64,000 nucleotides of DNA from Aggregatilineales bacterium (GTDB taxonomy: Bacteria; Chloroflexota; Anaerolineae; Aggregatilineales; Phototrophicaceae), in NCBI GenBank assembly GCA_030834905.1, contig JAUQWZ010000011.1:535319-599318 (forward strand), in the 5' to 3' direction. A model generated the notes under the pieces. The model was not told where the DNA came from, did not search any database, and was given only the letters and a program-made list of their open reading frames with translations. Positions 24,342 to 33,157 of the stretch are shown here, piece after piece; positions within the stretch are counted from its first letter, which is position 1; each line of letters starts with the position of its first letter. Position numbers and translations under genes: made by a program.

Positions 24342-26354
24342 TTAGTGTGTGATCAGAATACCCACTCCATAACCGTCCAATGATAACGCGCCGCTGACCG
24401 TTTGCCCTGTCAGTAAATCGTGATAGTCCGACCCGTCGAGGTCTACCGTTGCTGGCTGCGAATGGTGATTGAGGACGAACGTGATCGCCTGATCCCCCTG
24501 ATAACGCACCGCAATTTCGACGCCTGACGGCGCTTCCAGCACCGGCGCAATCCCGTGTGACCGCATGATGTCCCCATACAGGCGATCCAGACAGGCATCG
24601 TCGGGGTCGCTGGCGACGTAGTAGGCGCAGCCCTCACCGTAAGCGTGGCGCGTCAGCGCGGGCATTCCCTGATAGAAGTCGCTGCCATAGGTGGCAATCG
24701 CTTCAGCCGATTCGAGGTGGAGCAGATCCGCCAGGTGGCGGCACGAATAGCTGCCGCTGCCGTCGCTCATCACGATGGTGTTGGTCTGTCCTTCATAGAG
24801 AGCGTCGATTTCCTCGACATGAATGCCCAGCACCCGGCTAAACGGACCCGGATAGCCGTTCTCAAACGCCAGATCGGTTTCGTCCACGATGCCGCTGAAA
24901 TACGTGCAGACGAATGTGCCGCCCTTCGCTGTGAAGGCTTCGACCTTTTCCGCCAGTCCCGGCTTGACCATGTACATCATCGGCGCGACCAGCACGTCAT
25001 ACTGGCTGAAATCGGAATCGGGGAACACCACGTCGGCTGGAACATTCCGGCGGTAGAACGCCAGATAATGACGGCAGACCGTCTCGTAATAGCGCTTGTT
25101 CCACACTGGACCAATCGCATCGTCAGCCGCGTGCCAGTTGTCCCAGTCAAACAGGATGCCGACGCGCGACTTCAGCCGCGTCCCAATGATGGCGTCGCCA
25201 AGCTGTTTCAGTTCTTCGCCAATCTGGCTCACTTCGCGAAAGACGCGGGTATCGCTGCTGCCGGAATGCTCGATCACCGCGCCATGCAGCTTTTCACAGC
25301 CGCCGCGTCCGCGCCGCCACTGGAAATAGAGGACGGAATCAGCGCCGTGTGCCACCGCCAGATAACTCCACAGCCGCAGCACGCCGGGGCGCTTGAGCGC
25401 GTTGATCTCCTGCCAGTTCTGGCTGCTGGGCGTCTGCTCCATCAGCAGGAACGGCTGCCCGTCCTTCAGCCCACGGTGGGTGTCGTGCATGAAGGCGATT
25501 TCACCCGGCGACTGGTTGGGACGCGGGTAGCAGTCCCAGGCAATAACGTCCATCTCCTTCGCCCACTTGCGGTAATCCAGCGGCTTGTACGCGCCCATGA
25601 GATTGGTCGTGATCGGGATGTCCGGCGTGATTGACCGGATGATGTCGCGCTCGTTGCGATAGCACGCCAGTTGGCTGTCAGTCATGAAGCGGAAATAGTC
25701 CACGTTCAAGCCATGCGTGTGGATTTCCCCCTGCGCGCGCGGCGGCATGATCTGCGACCAGTCGGTGTAGGTATGGCTCCAGAATGCCGTCCACCAGCGC
25801 GCGTTGAGTTCATCCAGCGTGCCGTATTTTTGCTGAAGCCACTGGCGGAAAGACTCGGCGCAGGTATCGCACAGGCAGCGCCCGCCGTATTCGTTGCTGA
25901 TGTGCCACAGGATGAGCGCCGGATGTCCTTTATAGCGTTCCGCCAGCATCCGCGCCATCTGACCGCTGAAGCGGCGGTATTCGGGCGAATTAGGGCAGTA
26001 ATTGACGCGCCCGCGATGTTCGTTGCGGACTCCGCGCTCGTCGGAGCGCAGCATCTGCGGGTATTTCTGCGACATCCAGGCGGGCTGTGCCGCGCTCGGC
26101 GTCGCCAGAATCGCCCGGATGCCATGATCGTGCAAGCCGTCGAGGATCTCGTCCAGCCACTCGAAGGTGAAGCGGTCTTCGGCTGGCTGAAGCGATACCC
26201 AGCTAAAGATGCCCAGCGACACCGCTGTGACGCCCGCTTTCTGCATCAGGCGAAAATCTTCCTGCCAGACTTCGCGTGACCACTGCTCGGGGTTGTAATC
26301 GCCGCCATGCCAGATGAACGGTGCTTTTTTGGAGATGGGTGTTCCTGCTTCCAT
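24342..26354 (-). CDS. GH42 beta-galactosidase
   Basis: 670 residues from ATG at 26354, preceded by GAGG at 6-7 bases; a 25-codon extension to 26429 would run through an intergenic repeat. Signatures: FIWHGGDYNPEQW at the start, WHISNEYGGRCLCDTC with the acid/base Glu at about residue 155 and the GH42 zinc-binding Cys cluster, and PFLLMEQTPSSQNW with the nucleophile Glu at about 306. The trimerisation and C-terminal domains are full length. There is no signal peptide. It removes terminal beta-galactosyl units from imported oligosaccharides. With the neighbouring alpha-xylosidase and alpha-fucosidase it fits xyloglucan side-chain removal; galactan or arabinogalactan fragments are alternatives. 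Confidence 0.95.
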   Translation of the reverse strand: MEAGTPISKKAPFIWHGGDYNPEQWSREVWQEDFRLMQKAGVTAVSLGIFSWVSLQPAEDRFTFEWLDEILDGLHDHGIRAILATPSAAQPAWMSQKYPQMLRSDERGVRNEHRGRVNYCPNSPEYRRFSGQMARMLAERYKGHPALILWHISNEYGGRCLCDTCAESFRQWLQQKYGTLDELNARWWTAFWSHTYTDWSQIMPPRAQGEIHTHGLNVDYFRFMTDSQLACYRNERDIIRSITPDIPITTNLMGAYKPLDYRKWAKEMDVIAWDCYPRPNQSPGEIAFMHDTHRGLKDGQPFLLMEQTPSSQNWQEINALKRPGVLRLWSYLAVAHGADSVLYFQWRRGRGGCEKLHGAVIEHSGSSDTRVFREVSQIGEELKQLGDAIIGTRLKSRVGILFDWDNWHAADDAIGPVWNKRYYETVCRHYLAFYRRNVPADVVFPDSDFSQYDVLVAPMMYMVKPGLAEKVEAFTAKGGTFVCTYFSGIVDETDLAFENGYPGPFSRVLGIHVEEIDALYEGQTNTIVMSDGSGSYSCRHLADLLHLESAEAIATYGSDFYQGMPALTRHAYGEGCAYYVASDPDDACLDRLYGDIMRSHGIAPVLEAPSGVEIAVRYQGDQAITFVLNHHSQPATVDLDGSDYHDLLTGQTVSGALSLDGYGVGILITH

Positions 26355-26403
26355 GTTGAACCTCACAAAGCGACTCTGAAAAGGTTGATTTGCCGCGCCA
26401 TAG

Positions 26404-26515
26404 CCCTCACCTAAATCCCTCTCCCTCATGAATCCGGGAAAAAGACAGGTTTTCGTTTTTGACAGAGAACAACATAGGCTCGTTCCCGTAGGGGCGGTTC
26501 GCGAACCGCCCCTAC
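26404..26515. repeat. Intergenic repeat cluster with a 28-bp perfect palindrome
   Basis: 26404-26428 repeats 16111-16136 with one base deleted. 26488-26515 is a perfect palindrome of GTAGGGGCGGTTCG followed directly by its reverse complement, and shares its outer GTAGGGGCG/CGCCCCTAC with the repeat at 61580-61608. The cluster lies between the GH31 stop and the GH42 start on the same strand, so it may limit read-through. Confidence 0.75.
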
Positions 26516-26544
26516 ACGCTGTTTTGTTGTCGGCTTCACCCCTC

Positions 26545-28590
26545 TTACGCTTCAGGTGTAATCGTATCCGCCAGACACTGCCACTGGCTGCCGCGTTCGA
26601 TATTCACCCACAGCGGCAGGCTCATGTAACCGTGTGTTTCCTTGCGCCAGCGCCCGCCCGCCGCCACTTCGCCGGTCAGCAGATTGCGCCATTGTCCATC
26701 GGGCAGATAGTAGCTGACCTCGCCTTTCGGGCTGAACACCGGCGCGACCAGCAGCGCGGAACCAAGCATATACTGCATATCCAGCGTGCGGCAGTTCAGG
26801 TCGTCGGGGAATTCGAGCACCATCGCCCGCAGCACCGGCACGCCGCCCGCGTGCGCTTCGGCTGCCACATCGAGAATGTACGGCATCAGATGAGTCTTGA
26901 CCTGATTGAAGAAGCGCAGCACGTCCACCGCTTCGTCATCGAACAGCCACGGCATCCGGGCGCTGCTGTTGCCATGCAGGCGGCTGTGTGACGACAGCAG
27001 CCCAAACGCCACCCAGCGCTTGTACAGATCCGGCGGCGCGGTGTCGTGGAAGCCGCTGATATCGTGGCTCCAGAAGCCGAAGCCGCACAACCCCAGCGAC
27101 AGCCCGCCGCGCAGCGTTTCCGCCATCGACGGATAGGAGGAACGGTTATCGCCGCCCCAGTGAACCGGGAATTTCTGGCTGCCGCAGGTGGCTGACCGGG
27201 CAAAGACCACCGCCTGCCCGCTGCCTTTTTCAGCTTCCAGCAGTTCAAACACGGTCTGATTGTAAAGATAGGTATAGTAGTTGTGCATCCGTTCCGGGTC
27301 AGCGCCGTCGAAGTAGCAAACTTCGGTTGGGATACGCTCGCCAAAATCGGTCTTGAAGGTATCGACGCCCATATCCAGCAGCGTTTTCAGCTTGCTGGCA
27401 TACCAGTCACGCGCCGCTGGGTTGGTGAAATCGACGAAGCCGATGCCCGGCTGCCAGTGGTCGATCTGGAATACGTCGCCTTCGGGGCTGCGCAGCAGAT
27501 AGCCGCGTTCCGCGCCTTCGGCAAACAGCGGCGACGCCTCGGCAATATATGGATTAATCCACAGGCAGATTTTGATCCCCTTGTCCTTGATGCGCTTCAG
27601 CATCCCTTCGGGATCGGGGAAGTAGCGCCTGTCCCAGAGCATACTCGTCCAGGTCAGTTCCTTCATCCAGAAGCAGTCGAAGTGAAAGACGCTGATCGGG
27701 ATGCCGAGCGCTTCCATGCGCTCGATGTTGGACATAATATCCGCTTCGTTGTAGTTGGTGGTGAACGACGTGGACAGCCACAAGCCAAACGACCAGTCGG
27801 GCAGCAGCGCCGGACGCCCGCTGAGGGCGGTATACTGCGCCAGCGCGTCCTTCATCGTCGGTCCGCCGAACAGGTAGTAATCGAGGCTGTGACCAGCGGC
27901 GCTGAACTGCACCCGCCCCACATGATGCGACCCAACCTCAAACGAAACGTCGCCCGGATGATTGACCAGCACGCCATAGCCCTGGCTGGTGAGATAAAAC
28001 GGCGCGTTCTTGTAGGCAAATTCCGAGAGCGTGCCGCCGTCTTCGTTCCAGGTTTCAAGCGCCTGACCGTTTTTGACGAACGGACCAAAACGCTCGCCCA
28101 AGCCGTAGACCGTTTCGCCCGGCTGGAGCGATAGCTGCTCGCGCAGGTAAGTTTCGCCGTCCTTTTTGAACAGCCCCACCGCGCGCGGTTCGCTCTCGGT
28201 CAGTTCCTCGCCGTCACGCTGGAAGGCAAACTGCCACGTCCCGCTGGTGGGAACGACCACCGACAGCGCCCCCGCCTTCAGCCAGGCGTGTTCCTGATCG
28301 CAGCCGGTCGAGGCGTCGGCATTGGTGAGGCTGTAGTCGAGATCGAACGCTGGCAAACGCTCGCGCCGCCCTTTGAAGTGGGTAAGCTGCACGCGGATCA
28401 CGTCCGGCATTGGCGACGAGAATCGCGCCGTAATGGTGGTGCCGTGAATATAGTTGCCCCGGTGCGGCACGTAATGGCTGTAGCCGCTGATGGTCAGAAC
28501 GTTGTTTTCGGTGCATACGTCGGTAATGGTCACGGGATAAATTGCCTCAACGCCTGGCAGTAAATCCCATTGTCCAAGTTCAAACTTCAT
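26545..28590 (-). CDS. GH31 alpha-xylosidase (YicI-like)
   Basis: 681 residues from ATG at 28590 (AGAGGAA upstream). The alignment with E. coli YicI is close in spacing: nucleophile Asp at about residue 415 in TFKTDFGERIP and acid/base Asp at about 481 in PVHWGGDNRSS, nearly the YicI numbers (416 and 482). The N-terminal beta-sandwich, GLGERFGPFVKNGQ and LCGFGFWSHDISGF are also YicI-like. Such enzymes remove alpha-1,6-xylosyl units from the non-reducing ends of xyloglucan oligosaccharides. No signal peptide. It is read after the Opp-type ATPase genes (58-bp gap), placing it in the transporter operon. Isoprimeverose or xyloglucan oligosaccharides are the likely substrates. Confidence 0.92.
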   Translation of the reverse strand: MKFELGQWDLLPGVEAIYPVTITDVCTENNVLTISGYSHYVPHRGNYIHGTTITARFSSPMPDVIRVQLTHFKGRRERLPAFDLDYSLTNADASTGCDQEHAWLKAGALSVVVPTSGTWQFAFQRDGEELTESEPRAVGLFKKDGETYLREQLSLQPGETVYGLGERFGPFVKNGQALETWNEDGGTLSEFAYKNAPFYLTSQGYGVLVNHPGDVSFEVGSHHVGRVQFSAAGHSLDYYLFGGPTMKDALAQYTALSGRPALLPDWSFGLWLSTSFTTNYNEADIMSNIERMEALGIPISVFHFDCFWMKELTWTSMLWDRRYFPDPEGMLKRIKDKGIKICLWINPYIAEASPLFAEGAERGYLLRSPEGDVFQIDHWQPGIGFVDFTNPAARDWYASKLKTLLDMGVDTFKTDFGERIPTEVCYFDGADPERMHNYYTYLYNQTVFELLEAEKGSGQAVVFARSATCGSQKFPVHWGGDNRSSYPSMAETLRGGLSLGLCGFGFWSHDISGFHDTAPPDLYKRWVAFGLLSSHSRLHGNSSARMPWLFDDEAVDVLRFFNQVKTHLMPYILDVAAEAHAGGVPVLRAMVLEFPDDLNCRTLDMQYMLGSALLVAPVFSPKGEVSYYLPDGQWRNLLTGEVAAGGRWRKETHGYMSLPLWVNIERGSQWQCLADTITPEA

Positions 28591-28648
28591 GGAGTTCCTC
28601 TTTAAGTAAGCCGTGTGAAGCCCCACACTGCAAGCAGCCAATGGCTGA

Positions 28649-29764
28649 TTACGGCGCGGGCGTTTCCCCGCCAATCACGCCGCGCAGCGTCAGTTCCTCG
28701 GCGAAATGACACGCCGCGAAATGCTCGCTGGCAGCGTCGCTGTCCTCGCGGCTGGCGATCTGGCGCAGCGGCGGCGGGTCATATTGGCAGATTTCCTTCG
28801 CATAGCGGCAGCGCGGGTGGAAATAGCATCCGGTCGGCGGATTTGACGGATCAGCCACTTCGCCTTCGAGACGGATGCGCCGTTCGCGGCTGCGATGGCG
28901 CGGGTTCTGAATCGGGACTGCCGACATCAGCGCTTCGGTATACGGATGTTTGGGTCGGGTGTACAGTTCGTTGGCTTCCGCCGATTCGACCAGCTTGCCG
29001 ACGTACATCACGTTGACGCGGTCACAGACGTGGCGAATCACGCTCAGATCATGGGCAATGAACAGGTACGTCAGTCCAAATTCGTCCTGAAGGTCTTTGA
29101 GCAGATTCAAAATCTGGGCGCGAATCGATACGTCCAGCGCCGAGATGGCTTCGTCCGCCACGATCAGGCGTGGGTTGGTCGCCAAAGCGCGGGCGATACC
29201 GATGCGCTGGCGCTCGCCGCCGCTGAAAGCGTGGGGATAGCGCCGCATGTATTCCGGTCGCAGCCCTACCCGCCTCAGAAGCTGCGCCACCCGGTCTTCA
29301 AGCGCGCTGCCCGACGCCAGATGATTCACCCGCAGCACCTCGCTGACGATCTCAAAGACCGTCATGCGCGGGTTGAGCGAAGCATAGGGATCCTGAAAGA
29401 TCATGCGGATCTGCTGGCGATAGGGGCGCAGCCCGGCGCGATCCAGCTTCGCCAGATCAACTGCCTGTGCCTCATGGGCGGCTTCGTGGTAGATGATTTC
29501 GCCGGCGGTGGGCTGGTAGACGCGCATAATACAGCGTCCCACCGTCGTCTTGCCGCAGCCGCTTTCGCCGACCAGCCCAAGCGTTTCGCCGCGCCTGATA
29601 TAGAAGCTGACGTCATCAACGGCTTTGACGTAGCTCACGTCCCGCCCCAGAAAGCCGCTGTGACGCGCAAAGTGCATCCTGAGATCGCGAACTTCCAGCA
29701 GCACCGGCGCGTCGTCACGATGGCTGGCGGCGGTTGGCTCACTCACTGACATGACTTGGCTCAT
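28649..29764 (-). CDS. Opp/Dpp-type ABC transporter ATPase (OppF-like)
   Basis: 371 residues. Walker [11 protein letters not shown]-loop [14 protein letters not shown], signature [15 protein letters not shown], Walker [20 protein letters not shown] and H-loop FIAHDLSV are all intact, and the C-terminal oligopeptide/dipeptide domain has the Cys cluster [16 protein letters not shown] (4Fe-4S-like loop common in this family). The start at 29764 is favoured by AAGAGA upstream; it overlaps the preceding ATPase by 26 bp. It pairs with the OppD-like ATPase. Confidence 0.95.
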   Translation of the reverse strand: MSQVMSVSEPTAASHRDDAPVLLEVRDLRMHFARHSGFLGRDVSYVKAVDDVSFYIRRGETLGLVGESGCGKTTVGRCIMRVYQPTAGEIIYHEAAHEAQAVDLAKLDRAGLRPYRQQIRMIFQDPYASLNPRMTVFEIVSEVLRVNHLASGSALEDRVAQLLRRVGLRPEYMRRYPHAFSGGERQRIGIARALATNPRLIVADEAISALDVSIRAQILNLLKDLQDEFGLTYLFIAHDLSVIRHVCDRVNVMYVGKLVESAEANELYTRPKHPYTEALMSAVPIQNPRHRSRERRIRLEGEVADPSNPPTGCYFHPRCRYAKEICQYDPPPLRQIASREDSDAASEHFAACHFAEELTLRGVIGGETPAP

Positions 29765-30815
29765 GGGTTGTCTCTTGAACGATGAACTGATCACGGTATC
29801 TTTCGTCATAAATCAGGCAGCGCGTCTCGTGCTGGTCGCCCACCACAATCGGCTCCGGCTCGACCCGGTTGCACAGCCCCACAATCGCCCGGTCGCAGCG
29901 GGTGTGAAACGGACAGCCCGGCGGGCGCTGGTACGGCGACGGCACCATGCCGCGAATGGGATCGAGGCGGCGGCGGCTGGGTCCCAGATCGGGCAGTGAT
30001 TTCAGCAGCGCGTCGGTGTAGGGATGTTTGGGATCGTTGAAGATCGTATCGACATCCCCCTGCTCGACCACGCTGCCGAGATACATCACCGCCACGTCGT
30101 CGGCGATTTCCGCCACCACGCCCAGATCGTGGGTGATGAACAGCAGCGCCATGCCGTAATCCTGTTGAAGCTCACGCATCAGGTCGAGAATTTGCGCCTG
30201 GGTGGTCACGTCCAGCGCTGTGGTTGGCTCGTCGGCAATCAGCAGCTTCGGGTTACACGACAGCGCCATGGCAATCATCGAGCGCTGGAGCATCCCGCCG
30301 CTTAAACGGAACGGGTATTCGTCCACGCGCGCTTCCGGCTTGGGAATACCGACGCGCCGCAGCAGCTCGATAGCGCGGCTGCGCGCCTCACCTTTGGACA
30401 CGTCTTCGTGCAGGCGAATCGCCTCGATGATCTGGTTGCCGACGGTATACATCGGGCTGAGCGACGTCATCGGCTCCTGAAAGATCATGGCAATATCGCT
30501 GCCGCGAATGCTGCGAATTTTGTCACCGCGTGGGTTCAGGGCGGTGATCTCAATCGCTTCGGTCTGCCCGTTTTCAAGCTGCTTGTGATAGCGGATCGAG
30601 CCGCCGACGATCTTGCCGGGACGATGAACGATGCCGAGGATCGCGCGGGCAGCCACGCTCTTACCGCTGCCGCTTTCGCCGACCACGCACAGTGTTTTGC
30701 CGCGCTGGATGCTGTAGCTCACGCCGTCAACCGCTTTGACAACCCCTTCGTTGGTGAAGAAGTGCAGCTTCAGATCGCGCAGTTCAAGCAGTAAATTGGA
30801 TGTGGAATAAGACAT
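29739..30815 (-). CDS. Opp/Dpp-type ABC transporter ATPase (OppD-like)
   Basis: 358 residues with Walker [17 protein letters not shown], signature [15 protein letters not shown], Walker [20 protein letters not shown] and a C-terminal [17 protein letters not shown]ys segment. It sits 21 bp after the OppC-like permease. Opp-type systems with plant-glycan glycosidases around them import beta-linked oligosaccharides in Thermotoga and Chloroflexota, so an oligosaccharide role is more likely here than peptide uptake. Confidence 0.95.
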   Translation of the reverse strand: MSYSTSNLLLELRDLKLHFFTNEGVVKAVDGVSYSIQRGKTLCVVGESGSGKSVAARAILGIVHRPGKIVGGSIRYHKQLENGQTEAIEITALNPRGDKIRSIRGSDIAMIFQEPMTSLSPMYTVGNQIIEAIRLHEDVSKGEARSRAIELLRRVGIPKPEARVDEYPFRLSGGMLQRSMIAMALSCNPKLLIADEPTTALDVTTQAQILDLMRELQQDYGMALLFITHDLGVVAEIADDVAVMYLGSVVEQGDVDTIFNDPKHPYTDALLKSLPDLGPSRRRLDPIRGMVPSPYQRPPGCPFHTRCDRAIVGLCNRVEPEPIVVGDQHETRCLIYDERYRDQFIVQETTHEPSHVSE

Positions 30816-30836
30816 CAGGTTCTCTTCCGCTGCGCT

Positions 30837-32021
30837 TTAATGATATGGATCGGCGGCGTCACGCAAGCCGTCGCCCAGGAAGTTGAACGCCAGAACGGTG
30901 ATCACCACCGCCGCCCCCGGAATCAGCAGCCAGGGGGTATTGGCGATACTGGCGATGTTCATCGCGTCCTGAAGCATGACGCCCCAGCTCACCACCGGCG
31001 CGCGCAAGCCCAGACCGAGGAAGCTCAGCGCCGTTTCGCCCAGAATCATGCCCGGAATCGCCAGAGTCGCCGAAGCGATAATATGGCTCAGAAACGACGG
31101 TACCATGTGCCGCGTGATGATGCGGCTGCGAGAGACGCCGTCCAGTTCCGCTGCCATGACGAAGTCTTCTTCGCGCAGCGAAAGGAACCTGCCGCGCACA
31201 ACTCGCGCCATGTCCGTCCAGCCAAGCAGCGACAGAATGACGGTGATGCCAAAATAGACGTAAACCGGGTCCCAGCGCGGCGGCACCGCCGTTGCCAGCG
31301 CCATCCACAGTGGAATCTGGGGAATCGAGCGCAGAATTTCAATCGTGCGCTGGATCAGATTATCCACCCAACCGCCGACCAGTCCGGACAGACCGCCTAG
31401 CAGAATACCCAGCGTCAGGCTGAGGAACACGCCCACCAGACCGACGGACAGCGACACCTGCGACGCGAAAATCAGGCGGCTCAACATATCGCGCCCAACA
31501 TCGTCCGCGCCCAGCACGAAGAACGGTTCGCCGGGGGTGATAGGTCCAAACAGGTGAACGTCCAGCGTCAGCGCCAGATCGCGGATGCCGGGAATGGGGA
31601 TGCCATGCAGCCCGATCTGGTACGGATCGCCTCGGACGAAGAAGCCCAGAGGAATCTTATTCTCCTCGTCCACGACGTAGCTGCGGCGCAGCGTGCGCGG
31701 GTCGGTTTCCTGGGCGTAGCCGTAGACAAACGGGGCAAACTGCCCGTTATCGAACCAGTGGATGGTCTGCGGCGGCGACTGGGTATAGCGCCGCTGGTAG
31801 GAAGCGGTAGACTGCGGCGCGAAGAAACCGGCAAAGATGGCGATGATATACAGGATCACCACGATCACCAGGCTGAACATCGCCAGCCGGTGCTTGCGGA
31901 ACTTCCACCACATCAACTGCCACTGCGAGGCGATCACCACGCGCGGCGCGTCATCTTCTATGGGAAAGACAGCGCCAGGCTGCGGCGCGATTTCGGGTAA
32001 TTTTGCAGCTTCGTTCGCCAT
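30837..32021 (-). CDS. Opp/Dpp-type ABC transporter permease (OppC-like)
   Basis: 394 residues. A cytoplasmic N-terminus and first membrane segment are followed by an extended extracytoplasmic insert of roughly 100 residues (APQSTASYQRRYTQSPPQTI onward), then the five-helix core with LGADDVGRDMLSRLIFASQVS and EEDFVMAAELDGVSRSRIITRHMVP (coupling loop). The insert is longer than in peptide transporters and is a feature I associate with oligosaccharide-type Opp systems. It starts 6 bp after the OppB-like gene ends. Confidence 0.93.
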   Translation of the reverse strand: MANEAAKLPEIAPQPGAVFPIEDDAPRVVIASQWQLMWWKFRKHRLAMFSLVIVVILYIIAIFAGFFAPQSTASYQRRYTQSPPQTIHWFDNGQFAPFVYGYAQETDPRTLRRSYVVDEENKIPLGFFVRGDPYQIGLHGIPIPGIRDLALTLDVHLFGPITPGEPFFVLGADDVGRDMLSRLIFASQVSLSVGLVGVFLSLTLGILLGGLSGLVGGWVDNLIQRTIEILRSIPQIPLWMALATAVPPRWDPVYVYFGITVILSLLGWTDMARVVRGRFLSLREEDFVMAAELDGVSRSRIITRHMVPSFLSHIIASATLAIPGMILGETALSFLGLGLRAPVVSWGVMLQDAMNIASIANTPWLLIPGAAVVITVLAFNFLGDGLRDAADPYH

Positions 32022-32027
32022 GAGCGC

Positions 32028-33029
32028 TTACCTACCCTCGCTGTACCGGATACGCGGATCGAGCCACGCCAGCAGAATATCGGAAAGCAGCATACCGATA
32101 ATCGTGAACAGGCTCAGCAGCATCAGGAATCCAGCAGCCAGGAACATATCCTGCCATAACAGGGCATTCAGCAGCACCGGTCCGGTCGTCGGCAAATTCA
32201 GAACAATCGAGACAATCGCTTCACCGCCGATCAGGCTGGGAAGCACCCAAGCCATGCCGCTGACAAACGGGTTCATCGCCTGACGAAGCGGATACTTGAT
32301 CAACAAGCGCCATTCAGGCATCCCCTTGGCGCGGGCAGTTTCGACATAGGGTTTATGCAGCTCGTCCAGCAGGTTGGCGCGCATGATGCGGATTAACCCG
32401 GCAGTCCCCGAAACGCCGATGATAACCATCGGAATCCACAAGTGATTCATAAGATCGAGGACTTTGGCAATGCTCCAGGGGGCATTCTCGAATTCAGTCG
32501 AGAACAAGCCGCTTAGGCTGACATTGCCATACTTGAACGCCAGGAACATCAGGACGAGCGCGATCAGGAATCCGGGCGTTGCCAGCCCGATGAAACCAAT
32601 GAAGCTGAAGAAATAGTCGGCAAGGCTGTACTGGCGCACCGCCGATAACACGCCAATCGGCAGCGCTACCACCCAGGTAAAGATGAAGCTGGCGAATGAC
32701 ACGACCAGCGTCATGCCGATCCTATCGCCGATCATCTTCTCGGCTGGTACGGAATACTGGAACGAATAGCCAAAATCGCCCCGCAGGACAATGTTACCGA
32801 TCCATTTGGCATACTGCACCGGCATTGGCTCGTTGAGTCCATAGCGCTGGCGCATCGCCTCCTGGAACTCCGGCGTCCAGGTCGTGCCGCCGGTCTGGTT
32901 GCGCATACTTTCCAGCATGTTCGTGACGTAATCGCCCGGCGGCAGTTGAATCGTGACGAAGATCAGCATGGAGACAACGAACATGGTGGGAATAACATAC
33001 AGTAAGCGCTTCAAAATATACTTAGCCAT
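32028..33029 (-). CDS. Opp/Dpp-type ABC transporter permease (OppB-like)
   Basis: 333 residues: MAKYILKRLLYVIPTMFVVSMLIF at the N-terminus, the long first loop typical of OppB, and the coupling loop KPYVETARAKGMPEWRLLIKYPLRQA. It is the first permease after the family 5 binding protein, and two hairpins lie in the 128-bp gap between them. Confidence 0.95.
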   Translation of the reverse strand: MAKYILKRLLYVIPTMFVVSMLIFVTIQLPPGDYVTNMLESMRNQTGGTTWTPEFQEAMRQRYGLNEPMPVQYAKWIGNIVLRGDFGYSFQYSVPAEKMIGDRIGMTLVVSFASFIFTWVVALPIGVLSAVRQYSLADYFFSFIGFIGLATPGFLIALVLMFLAFKYGNVSLSGLFSTEFENAPWSIAKVLDLMNHLWIPMVIIGVSGTAGLIRIMRANLLDELHKPYVETARAKGMPEWRLLIKYPLRQAMNPFVSGMAWVLPSLIGGEAIVSIVLNLPTTGPVLLNALLWQDMFLAAGFLMLLSLFTIIGMLLSDILLAWLDPRIRYSEGR

Positions 33030-33060
33030 AATGCTGCCCCATAAGCCATCTTAAAGGCAA

Positions 33061-33151
33061 GGCGGGATTTGCATCCCGCCTCGCGGGTACGCGCTAACCT
33101 GTAAACCGTTCAGTCCAGGTAGGGTCGTCGCAGGGGCGCGGCGCGCCCCTG
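33061..33151. terminator. Two hairpins between the family 5 binding-protein and permease genes
   Basis: GGCGGGAT (33061-33068) pairs with 33073-33080, and CAGGGGCGC (33131-33139) pairs with 33143-33151. Neither has a T-run. Their place after the binding-protein gene matches the hairpins at 11367, 20674 and 50921. Confidence 0.65.
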
Positions 33152-33157
33152 CATAGA

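Noticed and set aside
16111..26428. CCCTCACC..TAAATCCCTCTCCCTCA repeats at 16111 and 26404 as part of a CRISPR array
   Set aside because: There are only two copies, 10 kb apart, with no regular spacing, spacers or cas genes; they belong with dispersed intergenic repeats.
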